NCBI RefSeq assembly: GCF_023227905.1
Contig: NZ_JALOCF010000046.1
Span: 1 to 39,179 of the forward strand
Length of the DNA: 39,179 nucleotides
Direction of reading: 5' to 3'
Source of the DNA: Methylobacter sp.
GTDB lineage: Bacteria; Pseudomonadota; Gammaproteobacteria; Methylococcales; Methylomonadaceae
Shown here piece after piece: positions 17,650-25,073 of the stretch (positions are counted from its first letter, which is position 1; every line of letters begins with the position of its first letter). The notes beneath the pieces were generated by a model that was not told the origin of the DNA, did not search any database, and saw only the letters and a list, made by a program, of their open reading frames with translations. The position numbers were made by a program, and so were the translations under genes.

Positions 17650-17899
17650 AGAATGGGTACATGCCCTATAGTCCTTGTATAATCGAGTCATTATAAAGGG
17701 TTTACCCAATTGAAGAAATATTATCGCGGATAGAAGCCGGTTTTGATTGGGCCTTTTAGCCGCACTGGTTGGCCGCGTGCCAGCGCGGCATAACCATGAA
17801 AAAAGCAACCCGGAGCCTTAGCTTTTATTGCCGACAAGCCTAACATTTATCATTTATATCCTTAGTATTTTTCTAAGATAAACCTGCACAGAGGTCATC

Positions 17900-19396
17900 A
17901 TGTTTGAATCGGCAGAGCTTGGACACCAAATAGACAAAGCCATCTACGATATCGAAGCACCCAAATTGCGCGAGGCTCTGCTGGAAGCGCAAATGAGCTT
18001 GGCCAAATCATCCAGATTCCCGGTTATTATTTTAATTAGCGGCCTGGATGGGGCTGGACGGGGAGAAACCGTCAACTTGCTCAATGAATGGATGGACCCG
18101 CGCTTTATCCAAACTCACGGCATGGGGAAGCCTTCGGACGAGGAACTTGATCGCCCGATGATGTGGCGTTTCTGGCGTGAACTCCCTCCCAAAGGCAAGA
18201 TAGGGGTATTTCTCGGCTCCTGGTATACCTGGCCGATTCTCAATCATGTGACCGGCCGAACCAAACAGGCTGAACTTGACCAAAGCTTGGAACGCGCTAA
18301 ACGCCTGGAAAAGATGCTGGCCGATGAAGGCGCGCTGATTCTCAAATTCTGGATGCATTTATCCAAGGATAAACAGAAAAAGCGCCTGGAAATGCTTGAG
18401 AAAAATCCGAAAACCCGCTGGCGCGTAACCCATCGGGATTGGAAGCACTTCAAGCAATACGACAAGTACCGCGCCGTGCATGAACGCGTAATACGGCACA
18501 CTAGCACCACTGAGGCTCCGTGGACTATCGTCGAAGGCTACGATTCAAATTATCGCAACTTGACCGTGGGCAAGGTGATTCTTGAAGCCATACGCAGGCG
18601 TCTGGATGATGCCGACATCAAAACCACGACGGATCATGCGCCACCTCCCCCACTCCCCTCGATTGACCAACTCGATATTCTGAAAACACTGGATCTCAGC
18701 CAGAAGATCGACAAGAAAAAATTTAAGACTGAGCTGGAAAAATATCAGGGCAAGCTCGCTTTGCTGACTCGCGAAGACCGGTTTAAGGACATCACCGTAA
18801 TAGCCCTGTTCGAAGGCAATGATGCCGCAGGCAAAGGCGGCGCGATTCGCCGCATCACCGGTGCGCTGGATGCGCGTTGCTACACTATTATTCCGGTTGC
18901 CGCACCTACCGAGGAAGAACGCGCCCAGCCTTATTTGTGGCGTTTTTGGCGACACATTCCCAGACGCGGACGGCTAACGATTTTCGACCGCTCCTGGTAT
19001 GGCCGCGTATTGGTCGAGCGTGTCGAAGAGTTTTGCTCAAAAACAGATTGGATGCGCGCTTACAGCGAGATCAATGATTTTGAAGCGCAATTGGTCCGCC
19101 ATAACATTGTCGTGGTCAAATTCTGGCTTGCCATTAGCAAGGAAGAGCAACTGGAGCGCTTTAAAGAACGCGAAAGAATCAGCTTTAAACGCTTTAAAAT
19201 TACCGAAGAAGACTGGCGCAACCGCAACAAGTGGGATGAGTATGAGCATGCAGTATGCGATATGGTAGACCGCACCAGCACGGAGATTGCACCTTGGACG
19301 CTGATAGAAGCCAATGACAAAAACTTTGCTCGCATCAAGATATTAAAAACCTTATGCAAGCAAATTGAAGCGGCAATGCAAAAAAACAGCCGGTAG
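17900..19396 (+). CDS. pap: polyphosphate:AMP phosphotransferase, two PPK2 domains
   Basis: The enzyme phosphorylates AMP to ADP with polyphosphate (PPK2 class II). The 498-residue length and duplicated domain match the family. The N-terminal domain has a Walker A-like GLDGAGRGE at 48-56 and EGYDSNYR; the C-terminal one has FEGNDAAGKGGAIRR at 304-318 and RSWYGRVLVERVE. In the usual pattern the second domain carries the canonical GxxxxGKG loop and is the catalytic one, while the first has G-R-G in place of G-K-G. AGAGGT lies a few bases before the ATG. It is divergent from gshA across ~250 bases and stands alone; no ppk1 or ppx is adjacent. Confidence 0.94.
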   Translation: MFESAELGHQIDKAIYDIEAPKLREALLEAQMSLAKSSRFPVIILISGLDGAGRGETVNLLNEWMDPRFIQTHGMGKPSDEELDRPMMWRFWRELPPKGKIGVFLGSWYTWPILNHVTGRTKQAELDQSLERAKRLEKMLADEGALILKFWMHLSKDKQKKRLEMLEKNPKTRWRVTHRDWKHFKQYDKYRAVHERVIRHTSTTEAPWTIVEGYDSNYRNLTVGKVILEAIRRRLDDADIKTTTDHAPPPPLPSIDQLDILKTLDLSQKIDKKKFKTELEKYQGKLALLTREDRFKDITVIALFEGNDAAGKGGAIRRITGALDARCYTIIPVAAPTEEERAQPYLWRFWRHIPRRGRLTIFDRSWYGRVLVERVEEFCSKTDWMRAYSEINDFEAQLVRHNIVVVKFWLAISKEEQLERFKERERISFKRFKITEEDWRNRNKWDEYEHAVCDMVDRTSTEIAPWTLIEANDKNFARIKILKTLCKQIEAAMQKNSR

Positions 19397-19697
19397 GAAA
19401 TACTGGCTCGCAATTCAAAATGCCTGCCCTTGGCTAAAGTCCTTACAAAACTCGCCATTGGATAAGACGTTGATAGCCATTAAGGACAGCTATTCGGCCA
19501 GAATAGTCGCTTAATCGAAAAGTACCCGAATGATGCTCGCATCACTGGCCGTGCGATGTCTCAAATAAACTAAATACCCTTTAATTTATGTCCTTTTAAG
19601 TGAGACAATGGCTCATTCTGATCAGTTGGCATCAGATAGTAGTCGCGGATTTCTTACGACCAATTTAAGCCTTTGATAATGTTATTTTTTACACAAG

Positions 19698-19712
19698 CTC
19701 TCTCTCTCTCTC
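19698..19712. repeat. (CT)7 dinucleotide repeat in the fnr leader
   Basis: Seven CT units plus a C end 12 bases before the fnr ATG at 19725. The tract occupies the place where a Shine-Dalgarno sequence would be expected, and no purine-rich ribosome site is seen. Dinucleotide tracts can slip during replication. The rest of the 328-base gap 19397-19724 shows no gene. Confidence 0.8.
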
Positions 19713-19724
19713 ATTTTCAAAACA

Positions 19725-20453
19725 ATGCTAGATTCAACACCGTCCACCTCATCAACAACCAAAACCGCAGTCACCTGCACTAACTGTAACCTGGATAACT
19801 TGTGCATTCCTAAGGGATTGTCCCGGTCGGAAGTGGGTGAACTCGCGTTACTGGTCAATCGAAATAACATACGCCAAAAAGGCGAGACTATTTATCATGC
19901 CGGCAGCCCATTCAGAGGAATAATTGCCTTGCGTTCCGGCAGTGCGAAATTACTGAGCTTTGACCAAAATGGCAATGAGCTGCTCGTTGATTTCATTTTT
20001 CCAGGAGAATTACTTGGATTTGACGGCTTGTCGTCGCAAATCCATAACTGTACCGCCATCGCATTAGAAACAGTGAATTATTGCCATTTGCCAGCTTACA
20101 AAATCGAGATATTGGCAATTAACACTCCCGGCTTAAGCCAAGTGCTGCTGCAAAGATCCTGTAACCAATTTGATGCCCAAGTACAAAAGATGATGCTAGG
20201 CCGCCGGTCTGCTGAAGAACGCGTGGCTTGCTTTATTCTGCATATTTCAGAACGCTTGAGACTGCGAGGCTACTCCGAGCTGGAATTCCGGCTGAGCATG
20301 TCACGGGAAGAAATAGGAAATTATCTGGGTATAACGCATGAAACAGTCAGCCGAATCATTCATCTGCTGCAAGCGCGGAAACTGATTGAAGTTAAATCCA
20401 AGCAGTTAAAAATAACCAATAAAAAAGAGCTACTTAGCTTCCACACATTTTAG
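19725..20453 (+). CDS. fnr: FNR, oxygen-sensing CRP-family regulator
   Basis: The 242-residue regulator carries all four cluster cysteines of FNR: Cys18, Cys21 and Cys27 in the N-terminal segment (TCTNCNLDNLC), and Cys109 in SQIHNCT. A cyclic-nucleotide-type beta roll, dimer helix and HTH follow; the recognition helix ITHETVSRII keeps the E-x-x-S-R of E. coli FNR that reads TTGAT-N4-ATCAA boxes. By homology it binds a [4Fe-4S] cluster without oxygen, dimerises, and controls respiration genes. Two matching boxes lie nearby at 20776 and 20826. The start at 19725 is the first ATG; no ribosome site is visible because of the (CT)7 tract. Confidence 0.94.
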   Translation: MLDSTPSTSSTTKTAVTCTNCNLDNLCIPKGLSRSEVGELALLVNRNNIRQKGETIYHAGSPFRGIIALRSGSAKLLSFDQNGNELLVDFIFPGELLGFDGLSSQIHNCTAIALETVNYCHLPAYKIEILAINTPGLSQVLLQRSCNQFDAQVQKMMLGRRSAEERVACFILHISERLRLRGYSELEFRLSMSREEIGNYLGITHETVSRIIHLLQARKLIEVKSKQLKITNKKELLSFHTF

Positions 20454-20576
20454 TCGCTAAGCAGCCCGGAATGAGGATTTAATTAAAACTATCGTACTCA
20501 GCAAGTCAAAGGAGGAAGGCTTTAAACAGCGTTGCTGGTACGGTAAAACGAAAAATCCGGCTAAGAGGAGGAGCCT

Positions 20577-20741
20577 TTATTTTCTATACGCTGAATTGGC
20601 TGGATCTTCAGCAATCGCTTTTGCTGTAGATTCAAATTTGTCATGCTCACTGCTTTTAATCAAGACTACTGTAACAATCACAGATAAAACAGCACCAATC
20701 ACGATAGGCCAGAAATTATCTTTTTCTTGTGCTTCACTCAT
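20577..20741 (-). CDS. 54-residue single-pass membrane protein, probably FNR-controlled
   Basis: Starting at ATG 20741 (minus) with GGAG eight bases upstream, the frame encodes 54 residues. There is a short polar head MSEAQEKDNF, one hydrophobic helix WPIVIGAVLSVIVTVVLI (~residues 11-28), then a charged tail rich in Ala, Glu and Lys. It has no cysteine and no signal cleavage site. The layout resembles small subunits or regulators of membrane complexes (CydX/CcoQ-type size), but no sequence family is recognised. It converges with fnr, and two FNR boxes lie just upstream. Seen: ORF, ribosome site, helix. Inferred: expression under low oxygen. Confidence 0.72.
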   Translation of the reverse strand: MSEAQEKDNFWPIVIGAVLSVIVTVVLIKSSEHDKFESTAKAIAEDPANSAYRK

Positions 20742-20775
20742 AGTAATTCTCCAACTAATTGATTAAGGAAAACAA

Positions 20776-20789
20776 TTGATTTGCATCAA
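20776..20789. promoter_or_regulatory. FNR box, perfect consensus
   Basis: TTGATTTGCATCAA matches TTGAT-N4-ATCAA exactly. It lies 35 bases upstream of the small membrane protein's ATG and 50 bases (centre to centre) from the second box. With transcription starting near 20791 it would sit just downstream of the start, a repressing position. Confidence 0.75.
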
Positions 20790-20825
20790 CGCGTGGCTAT
20801 TTAAGCAAAGTGCGGAATAAAAAAA

Positions 20826-20839
20826 TTGAGCCAGATCAA
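20826..20839. promoter_or_regulatory. FNR box, one mismatch
   Basis: TTGAGCCAGATCAA on plus (TTGATCTGGCTCAA on minus) differs from the consensus at one base. On the minus strand a -10-like TTAAAT lies 29-34 bases past its centre, so the box would be centred near -41.5, the class II FNR activator position. Confidence 0.65.
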
Positions 20840-20902
20840 CAAATGTTTCTTTATCGAGTTCTAAGCCGAAAGTTAAGGGCTGGGGTTAAGGCAAACCTGC
20901 CT

Positions 20903-21796
20903 TTAATGGTGTGCCAACAGCTTGTTGGCAGCCGGTAAATTCCATGGCTGAGGCTCAATAGCCGCTTCCACCCGGGCTTCAGTGCGGTCATCCAATCCGG
21001 CAAAAAAATCAATGCCGGTTTGCATTTCTATGTTGTCGATACTGGTTACGAACTGGGTCAACGGTTCGTGGCCGTTAACCGTTTGCGGCACTAAAAAAGC
21101 CAGCGCCATAAGCGGTTTGCCGGGAGCCGCTTCGGTAATATAGATTTTGAAAAAGGCATCCGGTATTTCCACTGTCCAATCAGAACTTAACCGCTCAACC
21201 GTACCGCTAAAAACCGGCCCGGTGACGACCCAGACTTTGCCGAATACTTTGGCAAAATGCTTGATTTCCGTTTCCTCCAAACGCTGCCACAACTGCTGAT
21301 TGAGCTTGGCTTTTTGCGGCGTGATGTTGGTCATCAAAAAACTGTCTGCCTGGCCTTCCCTACCGTAAAGATGGCTCATCGCGTAATTTGGTGCCATATG
21401 TCCACGGTCGTAATCGCTTTTTTTAAAACTGTCGTGGCTGACACGGTTAATGCCTCGCCAGTCGGTTTCAAAGCGGTTGGGGCGTTTCAATGACGGGGTA
21501 TTTTCCGCAAAGGTCAACGCATATTCGACCCATAGCGGATTACCCCGTAAATCCGAGTAACCCAGAATAAAGCCATGATTGCGCAGTATGCGAAACCAGG
21601 TATTAAAATCCTTGCCGTCACGGGGTTGCGGTGCGCCTTGATAAAGTAGCGCGGGGCGGGCGATTTTAACTTCATAGCCATACCCGCCCAAACTCAGCCC
21701 GGCAACAATTACTAGCAACACGGGATGCTTGCGGCTTAAGCGGAATAATCCCAACAGCAATCTAAGCAGGCCTGGTAGGGATGATTTTCTGCGCAT
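20903..21796 (-). CDS. DNA/RNA non-specific endonuclease (DRGH family), membrane-anchored
   Basis: The 297-residue protein has a basic N-terminus and a hydrophobic segment (HPVLLVIVAGLSLGGYGY, ~24-41), acting as a signal anchor or uncleaved signal. The NUC-type endonuclease domain has the catalytic motif DRGHMAPN at 130-137 (general base His133) and the metal-binding Asn at about 166 in LNQQLW. The family hydrolyses single- and double-stranded DNA and RNA outside the cytoplasm with one Mg ion. Upstream parts (YEVKIARPALLYQG, NHGFILGYSDLRGNPLWVEY) also match the family. No inhibitor gene is next to it, which fits an exported enzyme, perhaps for nucleic-acid scavenging or biofilm turnover. No Shine-Dalgarno sequence is seen. 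Confidence 0.9.
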   Translation of the reverse strand: MRRKSSLPGLLRLLLGLFRLSRKHPVLLVIVAGLSLGGYGYEVKIARPALLYQGAPQPRDGKDFNTWFRILRNHGFILGYSDLRGNPLWVEYALTFAENTPSLKRPNRFETDWRGINRVSHDSFKKSDYDRGHMAPNYAMSHLYGREGQADSFLMTNITPQKAKLNQQLWQRLEETEIKHFAKVFGKVWVVTGPVFSGTVERLSSDWTVEIPDAFFKIYITEAAPGKPLMALAFLVPQTVNGHEPLTQFVTSIDNIEMQTGIDFFAGLDDRTEARVEAAIEPQPWNLPAANKLLAHH

Positions 21797-21905
21797 TAAT
21801 GGTGGACTTTAAGAAAAAAACTGAGGATAAAAAGACAACGAAGTGCCGTAAAATCTAGGCTTTTTCGCTTTACGCCAGCCTATACGGCATTTGCTCTCGA
21901 ACAGG

Positions 21906-22361
21906 TTAAACCACTATCTCCGCTTGCCCGGCATAGGAGCTGAATAAATAATCCTTTTTTAAACAGTGATCCAGCCATTTTTGCAGAAAATAGTTTAATC
22001 GCCATTTGTAATTCATAATTTCGCGGCTCAAACCGGGATCTTTAAAAACCTGTGCAACACCGGCACGGGCATGGTCGCTTAGCACTTCGGCCAGATGCGC
22101 ATCCAGGTATATTCTTATTCTTACAGCCGGTTCCAGAAATTCGTCCTGATTTCTGCTGAAGCAATGGCTAAGCTCCACGGTCATGGTATAAGGCGTGCGT
22201 TCGATGATCTCAAGATGCAGCGTGGTATGGTGAGGGGCATGCCCGATGGCGGCTTCCTTAAACGCCATTAAATCCGGAATTAGCTTTAACAATTTTTGAT
22301 AGTTTGATTCGCAGACTTGTTCGAGGCAGATTGATTTGTTGACCGGATTTACAAAACTCAT
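21906..22361 (-). CDS. DUF1249 (YqiB-like) protein
   Basis: The ORF opens at 22412, inside queD; the ATG at 22361, eight bases after the queD stop, gives 151 residues beginning MSFVNPVNKSICLEQVCESN. It matches the DUF1249 pattern known from E. coli YqiB: N-Y-x-x-L near the start, then TPYTMTVELS, VRIRIYLDAHLAEVL and a C-terminal NYFLQKWLDHCLKKDYLF. The function is unknown; the family is usually cytoplasmic and often sits near nucleotide or ADP-ribose genes. Close spacing suggests translational coupling to queD. Confidence 0.83.
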   Translation of the reverse strand: MSFVNPVNKSICLEQVCESNYQKLLKLIPDLMAFKEAAIGHAPHHTTLHLEIIERTPYTMTVELSHCFSRNQDEFLEPAVRIRIYLDAHLAEVLSDHARAGVAQVFKDPGLSREIMNYKWRLNYFLQKWLDHCLKKDYLFSSYAGQAEIVV

Positions 22362-22369
22362 AACCGATA

Positions 22370-22774
22370 TCAATTTTCCCGGTAACAGGCGTGGGCGCTG
22401 GAGGTTTCCCATAACACCACCTGGGCAACGTTAAAGCCGGATTGTTTCAGATGCTGATAAATCATTTTACTCAGGACTTCCGCGGTGGGGTGTTCGTCAA
22501 GAGCAAGGAAGCGCTCCTGATTTGCTGTAAGCATAGGGATGATCGGGTCGTCCTTATGCAGCAGGAAATTATGATCAAGGTGCTGGTCAATGTAGGCGTC
22601 AACACAGTCTCTAATATCGGAAAAATCGCAGACCATGCCTTGGTCGTTGAGTTGTTCCTGCTCTATGGAAATCGAGGCCTTAACGCTATGCCCGTGTAAA
22701 TTCCGGCATTTTCCGGGGTGATTCATTAGTCGGTGTCCGTAACAGAAATACACCTCTTTGGTAATCGTATACAT
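22370..22774 (-). CDS. queD: 6-carboxy-tetrahydropterin synthase
   Basis: QueD converts dihydroneopterin triphosphate to 6-carboxytetrahydropterin in queuosine/7-deazaguanine synthesis. The 134-residue length fits. Zinc ligands His14 (CYGHRL), His27 and His29 (NLHGHS) are present, with Cys23 in PGKCRN as the catalytic thiol and the DHNFLL and WETSSAHA motifs further on. The family also includes eukaryote-like 6-pyruvoyl-tetrahydropterin synthases; the bacterial length and sequence favour QueD. No other que gene is adjacent. It leads a short operon with the DUF1249 gene. Confidence 0.92.
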   Translation of the reverse strand: MYTITKEVYFCYGHRLMNHPGKCRNLHGHSVKASISIEQEQLNDQGMVCDFSDIRDCVDAYIDQHLDHNFLLHKDDPIIPMLTANQERFLALDEHPTAEVLSKMIYQHLKQSGFNVAQVVLWETSSAHACYREN

Positions 22775-22847
22775 AATAAAAATATAAGCAGTTCGAGCAA
22801 TTCAAATAAGGAGCGTCGCTACATGGAGGCCGGCAGGAGAGGAATCA

Positions 22848-23147
22848 TCAGTCCCCTTTTATGCTTTTTATGGTGGCGGCAATCTCATAGTTGCCATTGC
22901 CTTGCTGGGTACTTCTGATAACCTCGATAAAAGCGGTCATTGAAGGAGTCAGTGTATTTTGCGGAATCACGTTGATTTCCATCGCTTTGCCGGGATCAAA
23001 AGCACGGTCGGCAATAAATGAAACACCGGCGCCGCTGATTGATGAACATCGCCCATGGTGCAATTCAGCTGAATCCGCAAGCCTATAGGTAACGTCGCAG
23101 TCTATTTCCATTCGAATATAATTGCGCTTTTCATCATATTCCAACAT
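22848..23147 (-). CDS. single-domain PilZ protein, putative c-di-GMP receptor
   Basis: The 99-residue protein is one PilZ domain. The RxxxR arm is RNYIR at 8-12. The second motif, usually D/N-x-S-x-x-G, reads S36-I-S-G-A-G41, so Ser replaces Asp/Asn at its first position. The barrel strands VTYRLAD, GVSFIADRAF and YEIAATIKSI follow. GGAG eight bases before the ATG is a good ribosome site. PilZ proteins bind cyclic-di-GMP and control motility or exopolysaccharide; binding is plausible but not certain with the Ser change. It is a lone gene between queD and trpS. Relevance to the pilin genes 15 kb away is only guesswork. Confidence 0.85.
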   Translation of the reverse strand: MLEYDEKRNYIRMEIDCDVTYRLADSAELHHGRCSSISGAGVSFIADRAFDPGKAMEINVIPQNTLTPSMTAFIEVIRSTQQGNGNYEIAATIKSIKGD

Positions 23148-23345
23148 GCTATTTCTCCAGTCAAGTTTGCAATTGTTGCGAGCCGCATAGCCTTAACTGC
23201 AAAGTTTACTATAAAAAGCACAATAAATGGGCATGAATTGCAACGGCGCCATCAATTGAGCTATTCCGCTGGATATTAGCCTGAATTTATGTAATATGAC
23301 GCCAATTTTCACATCTTAACTAAACAGACTTCCGAGTATCACCTA

Positions 23346-24359
23346 ATGACTAAAGCGATCGTTCTAACCGGCATTACAACTACAGGCACTCCGCATTTGG
23401 GCAATTATGTCGGCGCCGTCAGACCAGCCATTGCAGCCAGCAAAGACGCGAATGTTGCGCCTTTTTACTTTCTGGCCGACTATCACGCGCTGATTAAATG
23501 CCAGGAACCGGAAAGAGTCAGGCAATCGAGCCTTGAAATTGCTGCAACATGGCTGGCTTTAGGACTGGACACATCCAACGCGGTTTTCTATCGACAATCG
23601 GACGTGCCTGAAATTTTGGAATTGTCCTGGATGTTGACCTGCGTCGCGGCGAAAGGTTTGATGAACCGTGCCCATGCTTATAAGGCGGCGGTTGCCGAAA
23701 ATGAGCAGGGCGGCGAGAGCGATGCCGATAAGGGCATCACCATGGGCTTGTTCAGCTACCCGATCTTAATGGCGGCCGATATCCTGATGTTTAATGCCAA
23801 TAAAGTACCGGTCGGCAAGGATCAGATTCAGCACATTGAAATGGCCAGGGATATGGCGGGGCGCTTTAATCACATTTACGGCGAACATTTTGTACTGCCG
23901 GAGGCGGTTATTGAAGAACATGCATCAACGTTAGCGGGCCTGGACGGACGCAAGATGAGTAAAAGCTACAACAATACGATTCCATTATTCGAGTCTGAAA
24001 AAAAACTGAGAAAACTCATTAACAAGATTAAAACCAACTCATTGGAACCCGGCGAACCCAAAGACCCCGAAGGGTGCACTTTATTCAGCATTTATCAGGC
24101 TTTTGCCACCCCGGCAGAAGTGGCTGAAGTGCGGCAACGCTACGCAGACGGCATCGCGTGGGGTGAAATGAAGCAGGTGCTGTTTGAGCATATTAATGAG
24201 CACATCACTCCGGCAAGAGAACGGTATGAAGCATTGATACAGGCACCGGAACATATCGAACAACAATTGCAGGAAGGCGCTGAAAAAGCGCGCGCAGTCA
24301 GCGTGCCGTTTATCAAGGAATTACGCAAAGCTGTCGGAATTTCCCGGATTTCTCTATAA
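23346..24359 (+). CDS. trpS: tryptophanyl-tRNA synthetase
   Basis: The class I synthetase charges tRNA-Trp with tryptophan in the cytoplasm. The 337-residue length is normal. The HIGH-type motif is HLGN at 17-20, and KMSKS is at 203-207. Further family motifs are FYFLADYHAL, MGLFSYPILMAADIL and VPVGKDQIQHIEM. It is a single housekeeping gene followed by two adjacent stem-loops. No unusual feature is seen. Confidence 0.98.
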   Translation: MTKAIVLTGITTTGTPHLGNYVGAVRPAIAASKDANVAPFYFLADYHALIKCQEPERVRQSSLEIAATWLALGLDTSNAVFYRQSDVPEILELSWMLTCVAAKGLMNRAHAYKAAVAENEQGGESDADKGITMGLFSYPILMAADILMFNANKVPVGKDQIQHIEMARDMAGRFNHIYGEHFVLPEAVIEEHASTLAGLDGRKMSKSYNNTIPLFESEKKLRKLINKIKTNSLEPGEPKDPEGCTLFSIYQAFATPAEVAEVRQRYADGIAWGEMKQVLFEHINEHITPARERYEALIQAPEHIEQQLQEGAEKARAVSVPFIKELRKAVGISRISL

Positions 24360-24374
24360 CGCCAGCGGCGTTTA

Positions 24375-24434
24375 GCAACTGGATGAACAGCGTTAGTATC
24401 TGTTCAGCTAGTTGCCCCAGCCTTGGCTAGGCTG
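24375..24434 (+). terminator. two tandem stem-loops after trpS
   Basis: First hairpin: GCAACT (24375-24380) and GAACAG (24385-24390) pair with CTGTTC (24400-24405) and AGTTGC (24410-24415), with 4x4 internal loops. Second: CAGCCT (24418-24423) pairs with AGGCTG (24429-24434) around a 5-base loop. They begin 15 bases after the stop but lack a T-run, so they may protect the 3' end or act as a rho-assisted terminator. Confidence 0.45.
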
Positions 24435-24507
24435 TAGGCCTGCTTTGGGTATCAAATGGATTTTGCTGGCGCCAGGCATTTTCTGCAACCGGCTTGTTTG
24501 CCGGGAA

Positions 24508-25005
24508 CTATATCAATTGTCCCAGCGCAAACGCGCCAAAATAAGTAACTATAAAGTACACCAAAGACAAAACAATACTGGCCAAGATATTGACCGATAG
24601 AACCTGCCTGATAATGTAGGTTACCAATATGTAATCCCATAACAAAAGCAGGGTCAGAAGGTAATAACTTAAAGGCTCTTCGCTAATGGTCAGCCAAATC
24701 AAAACCGGCATGACGCACACAGCGACAATATTCCCGCAAAATATGACGGCTGTTGTTACTTGCACATAGGCGTATAACGTCCTGTTAAAAAATAACATAA
24801 CGCCTATAAACATAAGCGTTAACAATGTCTCTATACTGACCTCGGTAAATGATTCTATCGGGTCGTCAGTCATATTGGCCTGCATGAAATATTCAATAAC
24901 AAAATAAAACAGCAGATTTTGTTTGAAAAAATCGATTGATCTAGGTAGCTCTAGCGGGTTATGTCTTAACCAGCATAGTGGCAAGTATTGTTTTAAAACA
25001 TCCAT
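24508..25005 (-). CDS. multi-pass inner-membrane protein, unknown (Yip1-like pattern)
   Basis: The 165-residue protein has a short cytoplasmic start (MDVLKQYLPLCWLRHNPLE), a first hydrophobic stretch LLFYFVIEYFM, an acidic loop TDDPIESFTE, and then about four helices: LLTLMFIGVMLFF, VTTAVIFCGNIVAVCVMPVL, YYLLTLLLLWDYILVTYII and ILASIVLSLVYFIVTYFGAF. The leading P-L-E-L-P-x-S-x-x-F followed by clustered helices recalls Yip1-type bacterial membrane proteins, but this is a resemblance only. No active-site residues stand out. It sits 68 bases downstream of the degenerate dynamin-like gene on the same strand, so the two may be co-transcribed and both membrane-located. Confidence 0.6.
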   Translation of the reverse strand: MDVLKQYLPLCWLRHNPLELPRSIDFFKQNLLFYFVIEYFMQANMTDDPIESFTEVSIETLLTLMFIGVMLFFNRTLYAYVQVTTAVIFCGNIVAVCVMPVLIWLTISEEPLSYYLLTLLLLWDYILVTYIIRQVLSVNILASIVLSLVYFIVTYFGAFALGQLI

Positions 25006-25073
25006 AGTTACCCAGAGTTTATTTTACAATCTATTCATAACCGCAACGGCCAATTACTGTGGACATATGAATA

